64,000 bases of DNA, from positions 310,001 to 374,000 of the forward strand of contig CALOBC010000059.1 of the NCBI GenBank assembly GCA_942491145.1, read 5' to 3'. Origin of the DNA: CAXQUZ01 sp942491145 (GTDB taxonomy: Bacteria; Myxococcota_A; UBA796; UBA2385). Positions 26,406-35,236 of this stretch are shown here, one piece after another; positions within the stretch are counted from its first letter, which is position 1; the number at the start of each line of letters is the position of its first letter. Under the pieces are notes generated by a model, which worked only from the letters and a program-made list of their open reading frames with translations, made no database searches and had not been told where the DNA came from. Both the position numbers and the translations under genes were made by a program.

Positions 26406-28314
26406 GGTGGTGGTGCTCTGGACGGCGCTGCTGCTGTGGGCCCCCGTCGCCCTCGCCCAGGCTCCCGCTCCCCCGGCTGTTGCCCCGTCCGCTGCTTGCC
26501 CCGCTCTCGTGGGCACCACCGTCGATGTGCCCCACTTGGCTGAGGTCTTGGCCGGCGGTGTGGACCCCAACGGCACGTGCCCCGTCACCCGCGCCGTGCG
26601 CCGCCGGCTCGGCTTCTTGGAGCTGATGGTCGGGGTGCTCGTGCCGCCCCTGGGGGTGGTCATGATGATCAACCCGGGCACCACGTCCCGCACCGACGCC
26701 GTGCCCCTGCTCACGCTGGCGGTGGGTTGGGCGTCGATGGATGCGGTGGATGTGCTGCTCGGTGCCGGTGCCGATCCTCTGTCGCCCGGCGTCGGCCGGC
26801 AGAGTCCTCTGCACGCCGCGGTGGCCGCCGATCTCACCACCGATGAGGCCCGGTGGACCCACCGCCTGCTGCGGGACCGGACCGTGCCTTCGGATGTCCT
26901 GTGCACCGACACCTCGACCCTCGATGCCTTGCGCAAGGCCCCGACGGTCCGCCAGCGGCTCGAAGCGGCGGGCATGGCCACGGGTGGCCGGGACTGCGGG
27001 GGTGCCACGTGGCTGCACCGGGCCGCGCAGTCTGGTCACAATGCTGATATGCAGGCCATTGTGGCGTCCGGGGACGTGCGGGTAGACGCACCGGACGACC
27101 GGGGCCGCCACGCGGTGTTCCTCGCCGCCCAGCGGGAGCACTGGGACACCGTGGCGTGGCTGGTGGAGGCCGGGGCCCCGCTGAAGGGCGCCGGTGGAGA
27201 ACAAGGCTCCATCCTGCACGAGGCCGCCCGGGGAAAGCGCCTGGATCTGCTTCAAGATGCCCTCACAGAGGGTGTTCCCATCAATGACATCGAGGAGTCG
27301 GGCCAGACGCCCTTGCGCACCGCCGTTCGGGCCGGCTGGCCGGAGGGGGTGGCGGTGCTGCTCGTCGCGGGAGCCAAGCCCGCGCTGGGCCAAGGTGGTG
27401 AGGCCGCCCTGCTCCACGATGCCGTGATGGGCGGCAGTGTCGATGTGCTCCGCACGCTGCTGGACGGGGGCCTCTCCCCAGCGCTGCGGGGGCCGGACGG
27501 TGTGGAGGTGTTGGAGGACGCCTGGCACCAGGACGCCCTCGACCTCGCAGCGGTGCTGGTGGCCCACGGGGCCCGGCTGGAGCGGGTCCGCATCGGCTAC
27601 GACCACGAGTCCGCGCTGGAGGCTGCGCTGCGCCGCAAGCGCATGGACTGGGTGGCCCTGCTGGTGCCCGCCTCATCGGCGGCGGTGCTCGAAGATGCCG
27701 TCGTGGACGCCTTGATCCACCATGATCTCGATGGCGTTGCGGTGCTGCTGGACGGGGGCGCAGATGCGCAGCGGGGCCTCGCGTGGATGGCGGCGTGGGG
27801 GCGGGACACCGACGCGGACTGGCTGCGAGAGCGCGGGGTTCGCTACCCCGAAGATGCCCTAAACTACATGATTCCCGAGGCGACCTTTGCCCGTGTGACC
27901 CAAGCGCTGGACGAGGGTGCGCTGGCCCACCCTGGCACGCCACACCGGCACGCGCCCGTGGACCTGGCCCTGGATGCGGGACAAGCCGAGGTGGTGGGCC
28001 TGCTGGTGCAGCGGGGTGCACCGGTGCCCGACAGTCTCTGGCGCGACGCCCTGCGCACCGACGACCCCCAGTGGGTGCATGCGCTGGTCGCGGCCGGGGT
28101 GCCCCCAGACCTCGATGCCGTGGAGCGGGCCGTTCTTGCCGATGCACCGCTGTTGCTGGCGGAGCTGCTGCCGGGTGCGGGCTTGGACCGCCGGGACTTG
28201 CGTCGGCTGATGTGGACGGCACGGGGGCAGCAAGCCGGAGCGCCCGTCAAGGACCAGCTCAAGGCGGCCCGAGATCAACTCAAGACGGCTCGGGCCGCCC
28301 AGAAGCAACCCTGA
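26398..28314 (+). CDS. Exported ankyrin-repeat-like protein
   Basis: Predicted 638-residue protein starting with a signal peptide (MHRVVVLWTALLLWAPVALA, cleavage near AQA). The body shows about ten degenerate ankyrin-like units, with the recurrent VxxLLxxGA pattern (VDVLLGAGAD, VAWLVEAGAP, VLRTLLDGGL, VAVLLDGGAD, VGLLVQRGAP) and the helix TPLHAA-like start (QSPLHAAVAA, ILHEAARGKR, ALLHDAVMGG). It ends in a short charged helix (KDQLKAARDQLKTARAAQ). Ankyrin repeats bind proteins; here the scaffold should be periplasmic or secreted. The GTG at 26398 gives a proper charged N-region and overlaps the kinase stop by 8 bp; GTG 26407 is the alternative. Function unknown. Confidence 0.78.
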   Translation: MHRVVVLWTALLLWAPVALAQAPAPPAVAPSAACPALVGTTVDVPHLAEVLAGGVDPNGTCPVTRAVRRRLGFLELMVGVLVPPLGVVMMINPGTTSRTDAVPLLTLAVGWASMDAVDVLLGAGADPLSPGVGRQSPLHAAVAADLTTDEARWTHRLLRDRTVPSDVLCTDTSTLDALRKAPTVRQRLEAAGMATGGRDCGGATWLHRAAQSGHNADMQAIVASGDVRVDAPDDRGRHAVFLAAQREHWDTVAWLVEAGAPLKGAGGEQGSILHEAARGKRLDLLQDALTEGVPINDIEESGQTPLRTAVRAGWPEGVAVLLVAGAKPALGQGGEAALLHDAVMGGSVDVLRTLLDGGLSPALRGPDGVEVLEDAWHQDALDLAAVLVAHGARLERVRIGYDHESALEAALRRKRMDWVALLVPASSAAVLEDAVVDALIHHDLDGVAVLLDGGADAQRGLAWMAAWGRDTDADWLRERGVRYPEDALNYMIPEATFARVTQALDEGALAHPGTPHRHAPVDLALDAGQAEVVGLLVQRGAPVPDSLWRDALRTDDPQWVHALVAAGVPPDLDAVERAVLADAPLLLAELLPGAGLDRRDLRRLMWTARGQQAGAPVKDQLKAARDQLKTARAAQKQP

Positions 28315-28364
28315 CGTGCATGGGTCCCGTCACTGGATAGTCTGTCGGCCACGGCGGGGTTTTG

Positions 28365-30293
28365 ATGGGCAGCTTTCTGGCGAGTGCGCACCTGAAGACG
28401 GACAACCGGGACAAAGTCGTCGAGCGGTTGACCCGCCGCATGGCAAAGCGCGGCCTGCACCCCTGTGACGACCCCGCCCAAGCGGAGCGCACGCTGATTG
28501 TGCACGTGGGCGGCGGCTGGACCTCGATCTACGACAACCAGGAAGACCAGGAAGAGCTCGACAAGTCGCTGCTCAAGCTGACCCGGAAGCTGGATGTGGT
28601 GGGCTTCTCGGTGCTGGTCCACGACAGCGACGTGCTGATGCTGGAGCTGTTGCAAAACGGCAAGTCCGTCGACCAGTTTGACTCTTGGCCCGGCTACTTC
28701 TCGGGCAAGGCCCCCAAGGTCAAGCCCAAGTCCCACGTGCGGGCCTGGCTGGGCTGCTTCCCCGGCCAAGATGGCGCACTGGACGAGGTGTTCCGCAACA
28801 AGGCCGTCTTCGCAGATGCGGCGCTGAGCCCCCTGTCGACGGCCACGGGGGTGGCCTTGCACTGCTTGAACACATCGGCCCGCTACCTGCTCCAAGATGG
28901 TCTGCTGGAGGGCTATGTCGCCCTTCACTTCCGGTCCATAAAGAGCGTGGCATCGGCCGAGGCGCCGGGGGGACCGCCGCGCTTGTGCACCGAGTGGGAG
29001 CTGGTCGCCGAGAAGCACGGCGTGGCAATGCCCGACAATGCTGTGCAGGCGGTGCAAGTCGCCGAGCATGGCCACATCGAGCTGCACCTGAGCACCCGCA
29101 ACGTGGGGGGCGCCGGTCAAGGCCTGCGGGTGGAGGTGGTGGACCCTGGTGGCCATGTCGACTGGACCCACGCGCGGGTGCTCTTGGGCGACCCCCGCAA
29201 GCAACAGGCTGTGGTGGTGCCGTTGGTGCCCACGGGCCAAGGTTGGGCCGTGACGCTGGCGGAGGCTGACCTTCCCCCGGGCATTCCCACCGGCGGCAGT
29301 GCCTTGGCGCCCCACAACATGCTCCAGCGCATGCATGCCCAGTTTGCGACCACCGTGCACGCCTCCGCGATTGGGCAAGCCCGGACGGCCGGCGAGGGCC
29401 ATGCAACCCTGCGCATCGCCCCGCTGACCGGCACCGGCACCCACCAAGACTTGCCCTACACGGTGATGTCCACGGCGCAGCGCCCCCTGCGGGCCCCGGC
29501 AGACCTCCACCCCACCATGCTGGATGCACTGACCCGGAGTGACCTGGTGGTGGGCTTTGTGGCGCTGCCGCCGGAGGGGCTTCCGGCGACGCTCCAGGCC
29601 ATCGCGGAGGCCATCGCGCCGTGGGTGCCCCACAACGGCAAGGTGACCACGGTGCGCCATGCCACCGCAGGCACCGGACTTCTCGGCCAGCTCACCGCTG
29701 TGGGTCGGCCCAAGATCTCGACGGGCTCGGCGGCCCGCTTCTTCCAGGGCAAGCGCTGGTCGGCGCTCGGGGCCCACCTCTCCGACGGTGGTGCCCAGGT
29801 CGAGGTGGAGTGGGGCCGTGACCCAGAAGCGCTGCCTGTGCGCCTCATGGCCGGCCGGGGCTACTTCCCCAGCGCCCAAGACCAGGGGGTCATCTCGGTG
29901 GGTATTCCGGCGAGTGATGGTGCCCAAGACGCCTTGAGCAAGGCCATTGACGACATCTGCGAGGCGGGCCCCGTGCTCCAAGCGTTTGTCACCCGCTGGG
30001 GGGAGTGCGCCGCCCCCGATGCCACACCCTATGAGCAGGCCTGTGGGGTGCATGGGCAGTGCACCTTGTCCAGGCGGTGGCTGGGCCGGTGGCTGCGTGG
30101 GCTCGGGCAAGGCACGCTGTGGCTGGGTCCTGAGCTACAGGCTGTGGTGGGTGTTCTCGAGGATGGCGTGGCCGTGGGCAGCGCGGTGCGGCTGGACGTG
30201 GACGACACGGCTGCGATGGAGGCGCGCCTCGCGGTGGTGCTGCCATCGGGGCTCGACTGGCAGGCCGGCATGGCGCAGCGCAGCTTGGTGTAG
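28365..30293 (+). CDS. Uncharacterised 642-residue protein
   Basis: No signal peptide or TM segments; probably cytoplasmic. The N-terminal 200 residues show a pattern I have seen in uncharacterised proteins of myxobacteria and actinobacteria: a GGWTSIYD segment, FSVLVHDSDVLML, then a DQFDSWPGYF motif and a conserved-looking small domain after it. The middle (about 230-330) is beta-rich (VAEHGHIELHLSTRNVGG) and the C-terminal half is rich in Gly/Ala with no named motif. ATG 28365 was preferred over a TTG directly before it. It follows the ankyrin gene by 50 bp in the same direction, so one transcript is likely. I assign no function. Confidence 0.6.
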   Translation: MGSFLASAHLKTDNRDKVVERLTRRMAKRGLHPCDDPAQAERTLIVHVGGGWTSIYDNQEDQEELDKSLLKLTRKLDVVGFSVLVHDSDVLMLELLQNGKSVDQFDSWPGYFSGKAPKVKPKSHVRAWLGCFPGQDGALDEVFRNKAVFADAALSPLSTATGVALHCLNTSARYLLQDGLLEGYVALHFRSIKSVASAEAPGGPPRLCTEWELVAEKHGVAMPDNAVQAVQVAEHGHIELHLSTRNVGGAGQGLRVEVVDPGGHVDWTHARVLLGDPRKQQAVVVPLVPTGQGWAVTLAEADLPPGIPTGGSALAPHNMLQRMHAQFATTVHASAIGQARTAGEGHATLRIAPLTGTGTHQDLPYTVMSTAQRPLRAPADLHPTMLDALTRSDLVVGFVALPPEGLPATLQAIAEAIAPWVPHNGKVTTVRHATAGTGLLGQLTAVGRPKISTGSAARFFQGKRWSALGAHLSDGGAQVEVEWGRDPEALPVRLMAGRGYFPSAQDQGVISVGIPASDGAQDALSKAIDDICEAGPVLQAFVTRWGECAAPDATPYEQACGVHGQCTLSRRWLGRWLRGLGQGTLWLGPELQAVVGVLEDGVAVGSAVRLDVDDTAAMEARLAVVLPSGLDWQAGMAQRSLV

Positions 30294-30362
30294 GCTGGTC
30301 TGGTGGGGCCACCCGCTGCGCATCCCCAAGCGCAGGCTCGCCCTGAAGGCCCCGGAGGTCCT

Positions 30363-31241
30363 GTGTTTCAGCCCGAGCTGCTCACCGCCGCGGACGACGT
30401 CGCCGAGGCGGTGCTCGACACGGCCTACCGCTTGGCCGCAGCGCGCATCGCGGGCGAAGAGGCCGTCTGTGAGGCCATCTTCGCGGTGCCCACCGGCTGG
30501 TCCGCGCCGCCGCTGCGCTTGGAGCCCCAGCGCAAGCTGCTCGGGGGGGACGTGCTGCCCGCGCTGGTGCACCACCTGTCGCTGCCGGCGGCCTGGCGCT
30601 GGTGTGGGCCGCTGGCGGCCGAGACCTATGAGCAACGGCGCCAAGAAGCCGCGGAGTTCGTGAGCCTCGCCGAAGACCACTCGCCCGTCCCCGTGCCCCC
30701 CGCGCGGTGGCTGCACTGGCGCTTGGGCCCCACCACCGTGCCGGGGCTCATCTTGGGCCTCGGCAGCGACGACCGGGTGGCGTTCTTCGAGTACGAGAGC
30801 TTGGTGTCGGGCCACGGCACCTATGACGAGGCGGAGCAGGAGCTGGTGTCGCGGCTGACGGGGTTCACAGGACCCCAGCGCGCGCCCCCGCGGGTCACGG
30901 GGGTGACCGCGCCGTGGCTGAGCCGGTGGGCGACGCACGAGGCGGGCTTGCTGGTGGACATTCCCTTGCCGGTGCTGCTCGCATCCACGGTCGCCGAAGC
31001 TGGCCAGCGGCCGGCCACACTGCGGGCGCTGCTGGGCCACAGCGGTCGCCACCCCGACGAAGATCCGGCGGTGTGTGTGGCGGTGCCCCTCGATCGGGCG
31101 CGGCAAGAGGTCGATCGGTGGACGCTGTTGCTGCGCCGCGTCGCCCGGGGCACACCCCTCGGTCAAGCCGCGAACCAGCGGCTCGAGACCATCGGGGGCT
31201 CGGCGGCCCTCCAGGCGCTCACGGCGTGGAGCGGCGCCTGA
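30363..31241 (+). CDS. Uncharacterised 292-residue protein
   Basis: A soluble protein with alternating helices and strands (VAEAVLDTAYRLAAARIAGEEAV, then GLILGLGSDDRVAFFEYESLV). Near the C-terminus an Arg-rich helix (RQEVDRWTLLLRRVARG) is visible. No catalytic motif was recognised. GTG 30363 is taken as the start because GGAGG ends four bases before it and the residues further upstream are Pro/Gly-rich without coding character. It is the last member of the four-gene plus-strand group (kinase, ankyrin, two unknowns) and is followed by an AT-rich palindrome. Confidence 0.6.
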   Translation: MFQPELLTAADDVAEAVLDTAYRLAAARIAGEEAVCEAIFAVPTGWSAPPLRLEPQRKLLGGDVLPALVHHLSLPAAWRWCGPLAAETYEQRRQEAAEFVSLAEDHSPVPVPPARWLHWRLGPTTVPGLILGLGSDDRVAFFEYESLVSGHGTYDEAEQELVSRLTGFTGPQRAPPRVTGVTAPWLSRWATHEAGLLVDIPLPVLLASTVAEAGQRPATLRALLGHSGRHPDEDPAVCVAVPLDRARQEVDRWTLLLRRVARGTPLGQAANQRLETIGGSAALQALTAWSGA

Positions 31242-31244
31242 GTT

Positions 31245-31277
31245 ATTGAGAATGGCCTATATTACGTCATTCTCAAT
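31245..31277. terminator. AT-rich palindrome between convergent genes
   Basis: ATTGAGAATG (31245-31254) and CATTCTCAAT (31268-31277) form a perfect 10-bp inverted repeat around 13 bp. It sits right after the stop at 31241 and before the convergent stop at 31293, so it may end transcription from both sides. Its low GC is unusual here. The half sites also resemble a Fur-type box, but no start codon lies next to it. Confidence 0.5.
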
Positions 31278-31292
31278 GCTTCGAGCAAGCGC

Positions 31293-31745
31293 TCAGACCG
31301 CGTACATCAACACGAGCGCAACCAGCCACAGCAGGTGGTTGATGCCGCTGAACATGCCGACCTTCTTCATGCTGCCCGCGACGGACGCTGGGTCAAAGCC
31401 CGGTGCTGCGGCGGCCTTCACGATGCCGCCGAGCGTGGGCTTGAGGAAGCCGAAGCCGATGATGTTGGCGACCAGCGCGAGGGTCAGCGCGACGTGGAAG
31501 CGCACAGGCAAGCCGCCCATGCCGCCGTAGACCGTGAAGATGAGCCCGACGCCGGTGAGCAGCACACCCACCGTGCCGACCACCGCTTGGGTGCCCATGC
31601 GGTTGGCCAGATCGGCCCCGGCGACAAACGCCTTGGGGCCTGCGGCGGCGGTCTTCTTGAGGGTGCCCGCGGCCATCAGCGGCCCACCGAACCAGAGGGT
31701 GGCAAAGATGATGTGCAGGATGACGAGCACGGCAGAGATGGACAC
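31293..31745 (-). CDS. DUF2269-like four-TM membrane protein
   Basis: Predicted 150-residue inner-membrane protein with four TM segments: VLVILHIIFATLWFGGPLM, GTVGVLLTGVGLIFTVYGG, FHVALTLALVANIIGFGFL and a C-terminal HLLWLVALVLMYAV. The early His in the first segment (LHIIFATLWFGG) matches DUF2269/CopD-like membrane proteins where it may bind haem or copper. GTG 31745 is chosen because GGAG lies five bases before it and the first TM follows at once. Function not established for the family. It is divergent from a frameshifted lipoprotein gene. Confidence 0.7.
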   Translation of the reverse strand: MSISAVLVILHIIFATLWFGGPLMAAGTLKKTAAAGPKAFVAGADLANRMGTQAVVGTVGVLLTGVGLIFTVYGGMGGLPVRFHVALTLALVANIIGFGFLKPTLGGIVKAAAAPGFDPASVAGSMKKVGMFSGINHLLWLVALVLMYAV

Positions 31746-31833
31746 GGTGGCTCCAGGGCAAGGTCCGGCGCCATAGCCCGCCGATCTCCCGGGGGCCGTT
31801 TGCACCGGGCGCCAACCTGGGCACTGTGGGGGC

Positions 31834-32444
31834 ATGAGACCGACCGCTGTGCTGCTCGTCGCGGGCTGCGCCACCCCCCTGCCGACCCTCCGTGGCCTGA
31901 GGCCAAGGTGGGCGTGGACACGGGTGTGGACACTGCGGTCTCCGACGACGCCGAGCCTGTGCTCGAGGGCTGGGACGTGCCCGCCGTGGGGACTCGGGGG
32001 CCGTTGGTCGATCCCGACCGGGTCTGCGGGGACCATGCGCCCGAGATTGTGGATGTGCAGGCCACTTGGGACCTGGTGACCCTGGGGGGCGCCGATGAGC
32101 TGGGCATGCCCCAGGTCCGCATTCGCACGCTGACGTTGCGGCTTGCGGTGGCGGGGCTGGACGTGGACGGGGACCTGCACACGCCGCAGATCTGGTTGCG
32201 GGCAGAGCACGGAGATGACGGTGTGGTCGATGTTCCCGAGGTGTGGACCCGGCTCGAAGTGGCACCGCTGGGCACGACGTGTGGGGTGGCCGACGGCACG
32301 GTGGAAGCGAGCTTGGTGGGGGTGGAGGGCACCAGCACGCTGCTGTTTGACTTCGGCGAGGCCTGGGACATCGAGCTGGAGCTGGTGGACGCCGAGGGCC
32401 ATGTGTCCGAAGCGGTGGGCTTGAGCACGGTCACGCCTCGGTGA
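31834..32444 (+). pseudogene. Frameshifted lipoprotein gene
   Basis: A start at ATG 31834 encodes a signal with lipobox (MRPTAVLLVAGC) that soon runs into non-coding-like residues. The good coding frame begins just after a run of six C (31874-31879) in another frame and continues as WPEAKVGVDTGVDTAVSDD... to the stop at 32444. Adding one C would join the two (…GCATPPADPPWPEAK…) into a lipoprotein of about 200 residues that resembles the other acidic-linker lipoproteins here. It may be a sequencing slip, a recent mutation or a phase-variable tract. The mature domain is beta-rich and unrecognised. Confidence 0.6.
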
Positions 32445-32469
32445 GCGCGGTGTTCAACCCAGCGGGGCC

Positions 32470-35202
32470 TCAGTCTGGCGGGTCCTCGTCCATCAGCTTG
32501 TGGAGCACATCATCGGGCATCAGCCGGTCCAGGTCGAAGACCACCTTCATGGGGCCAGCCCCTGCGGCACTCGCCACTTGCACGGTGCCCAGGTACCACG
32601 CCCGCTGGTGGGCGCCCGGCTGGACAAACAGGTGAATGGTGCGCCCGTCAATGGTGTGATTCAGGACCTTCTGGCCGGCTGTGTTGTGTGGGTTCATCCG
32701 GTTTTGGCTGGTCCACTCGAAGCGCGCCGCGTCGAGGATCTGGTTGTTGTATTGGTGCCTTCGCTTGGCCGTGGACGTGTCGAGCTTGGTGATGATGACG
32801 CCGTGGTCGTCGAACCAGAGCATGCCCGTGTTGTGCCGCGCGGGGTCGTAGTGCAGTCCAAAGTGCCGGATGATCTCGGGACGCTCGTACTGTGCCAGCC
32901 AGTTCAGGTCGGCCGGCGTGCGCAACACCCCGCCGTGACGCTGCTGGTGGTCGCGGTTCACGGTGTAGAGCAACCGCCCTTCGACCTCGGCGAGCAAGCC
33001 GTCCCCCAAGGCGTCAAGGATCTGCGGTGACAGTCGATCATGGGTCAAGCTGGGCCCCAGCTTTCGCCGGACCGTGCTCCACGTCTTGGCGCTGTCGAGG
33101 GCGGAGTGCTCCCTGCGCCACTGGGGCCATCGCCGAAAGAACTCTTCGTAGCCGTCTTCAGGGGCATCCGGTCGGGCGCACAGCCCCCAGGTCAGCGCGT
33201 AGGGGGTCACCCGCTGGGCCTGCCAGTCAGACTCGACTGCGCGCAAGAAGCCGTGGACCACGTGATCTTCGGGCAGGTTGTCTGCCCAGGGGGGCCGGTC
33301 TTGGTTTGCGGTCTGGGCAGCCGCCCAGGTACGGAAGGCTTGCCTGAAGTCGGTCAGCGGAGGCACATCGGTGCGGTGCCACAGGTCCACCGGCAGCAAG
33401 GGGCGTCCCAGCTCCGCCCGGAGGCGCTGGTAGGCGGCGTTGCAGCCGGCCTTCTTGGTGGTGTAGCGCTTGACCTTGGCCAAGATCTCTTGCGTGCGCC
33501 GCTGAAGCACCACCTCGCAGCCCCGGGGTGGCTTGATGACCACGTCATCGGTGACCTGGGTGCGGTGCCCCCCGCCGGCCGGGGCGTCCAGTGCGTTGAG
33601 CGTCAGCCAGGCCGACCGGTGGTGGCCGACAAAGTCCAGCACCGTGAGCACCTCGGTGCCCGGGTGGGTGCGCAGTCCTCGGCCAAGCTGTTGGAGGAAG
33701 AGGGTGGCGGACTCGGTGGGGCGGAGGAACAGCACGCTGTTGACCACTGGGATGTCGACGCCTTCGTTGAGGATGTCGGACACGAACACCCACTCCAAGG
33801 GGTGGTGAAGGTCAGCCAGCTGGGCATAGATGTGCTCCCGCTCCGCGACGGGCTGGTCCCCGAGCACAGCGACGGCGGTCTGTCCCCGGCGCACAAAGGC
33901 ATCCGCCATGAAGCAGGCATGTGCCCGTCCGGCACAGAAGCCGATGGTGGCCCGCTTGGGCCCGTCGAATCCCCGTTCAATGGCGTGCTGGAGCACCATC
34001 TCGGCTCGTTCTTCCACAGAGAGGGCGTCCTCGACTTGATAGAGCTGGCGCCAAGGCACGGCCAGGAAGTCGACGGAGCTGTCGGCGATGCCGAAGTAGT
34101 GGAAGGGCAGGAGCCAACCCCGGTCGATGGCCTCCGGCAGCCGCACTTCGTAGGCCACGTTCCAGTCGCACCACTGCAGCACATCGTGGCCGTCCTGGCG
34201 CTCTGGGGTCGCGGTGAGGCCCAGCAGGAAGGCCCGGTCGACCAAGTCCCGCAGCACGCCGTAGCTGGGGGCCTCGACATGGTGGAACTCGTCGATGATG
34301 ACCGCGCCAAAGGGTCTGGCGAGCAGCTCGGGACGGCGGGCCAGGCTGGCCACGGTGACAAAGACCATGTCGGCATGGGGCTCGTCGAGACCCCCGCCCA
34401 CCACGCCCATGCTGCGCTCGGGCATCACCCGTTGGAATGTGCGCCGCGCCTGGAGCAAGTGCTCCAAGCGGTGGGAGACGTAGAGGGCTTGCTGGACGCC
34501 ACTCTGCTGCACATCGAAGGCCGCCAGGAAGGTCTTGCCGACGCCCGTTGCGGCGATGACGGCCGCCCGACGCTGGCCCCGAGCCCGCAGGCTGGCGAGG
34601 CTGGCGAGGGCTTCGGTCTGGGCCGCATTGGGCCGCACGGGTGCCTGGGGCTCGGCGGCGCTCAACACCCCCGGACGAGGCGCTTTGGCGGTCAGATGCA
34701 ACAGCCGATACTTCTCCAAGATGGCGTCGGTGAGGTCATGTACATCGGGTCGGTCCCAAAGCCCATCAAACTGCTGGCCGGTCTGTTTCAGCACCGCTGG
34801 CGCCGCTTGGCGGAGGTTCCACTCCAGGTTGGTGGACAAGCCGCCTTTCGACAGGTTGGACGAGCCGGCCCAGCACGTCCCGCCGTCCTGTTCCCCGAAC
34901 CACCAGAACTTGGCGTGAAACCCCAGAGAGCCGGTCTGCAGGCGGGTCTCGACCCCACCGAGCTTGCGCAGAGCGTGCAGCGCGGCCGGCTGGGTGATGC
35001 ACTGATAGGTCGAGGTCAACAGGCGCACGCGCCCCCCGCGAGCAGAGACATCCTTGAGGGGATCGATGAGCAGCCCGAGCCCGCTGCACCGGGTGAACGA
35101 CACCGCAATTCTGACATCATCGGCGCGGGTAAGTCCCTGGCGGACCACGTCCAACATGCGAGTGCCATCGCGGAGATTGAGTACTGAGTCGGGGATCAAC
35201 AT
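32470..35202 (-). CDS. PLD nuclease-like / SF2 helicase / DUF3427 protein
   Basis: Predicted 910-residue cytoplasmic protein. Residues 1-165 form a phospholipase D-like domain with HAK (His96, Lys98) and SSN (114-116). Residues 190-530 form a superfamily 2 helicase with Walker A ATGVGKT (218-224), DEFH (304-307), GLTATPER and QQLGRGLRTHP. The C-terminal 350 residues match the DUF3427 layout. Similar fused proteins occur near restriction and defence genes in many bacteria, but the activity of DUF3427 is not settled. No second strong defence gene lies next to it. ATG 35202 lacks a clear Shine-Dalgarno. A role in restriction of foreign DNA is an inference. Confidence 0.85.
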   Translation of the reverse strand: MLIPDSVLNLRDGTRMLDVVRQGLTRADDVRIAVSFTRCSGLGLLIDPLKDVSARGGRVRLLTSTYQCITQPAALHALRKLGGVETRLQTGSLGFHAKFWWFGEQDGGTCWAGSSNLSKGGLSTNLEWNLRQAAPAVLKQTGQQFDGLWDRPDVHDLTDAILEKYRLLHLTAKAPRPGVLSAAEPQAPVRPNAAQTEALASLASLRARGQRRAAVIAATGVGKTFLAAFDVQQSGVQQALYVSHRLEHLLQARRTFQRVMPERSMGVVGGGLDEPHADMVFVTVASLARRPELLARPFGAVIIDEFHHVEAPSYGVLRDLVDRAFLLGLTATPERQDGHDVLQWCDWNVAYEVRLPEAIDRGWLLPFHYFGIADSSVDFLAVPWRQLYQVEDALSVEERAEMVLQHAIERGFDGPKRATIGFCAGRAHACFMADAFVRRGQTAVAVLGDQPVAEREHIYAQLADLHHPLEWVFVSDILNEGVDIPVVNSVLFLRPTESATLFLQQLGRGLRTHPGTEVLTVLDFVGHHRSAWLTLNALDAPAGGGHRTQVTDDVVIKPPRGCEVVLQRRTQEILAKVKRYTTKKAGCNAAYQRLRAELGRPLLPVDLWHRTDVPPLTDFRQAFRTWAAAQTANQDRPPWADNLPEDHVVHGFLRAVESDWQAQRVTPYALTWGLCARPDAPEDGYEEFFRRWPQWRREHSALDSAKTWSTVRRKLGPSLTHDRLSPQILDALGDGLLAEVEGRLLYTVNRDHQQRHGGVLRTPADLNWLAQYERPEIIRHFGLHYDPARHNTGMLWFDDHGVIITKLDTSTAKRRHQYNNQILDAARFEWTSQNRMNPHNTAGQKVLNHTIDGRTIHLFVQPGAHQRAWYLGTVQVASAAGAGPMKVVFDLDRLMPDDVLHKLMDEDPPD

Positions 35203-35236
35203 GGCGCCAGGCTACCAGGTTCCGCCGTCTCGCCCC

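Noticed and set aside
28275..30110. 611-codon minus-strand frame
   Set aside because: Mirror of the real plus-strand gene at 28365-30293, which has sensible residues and spacing to its neighbour.
33040..35187. 715-codon open frame on the plus strand
   Set aside because: Antisense shadow of the helicase gene; composition and lack of motifs argue against coding.
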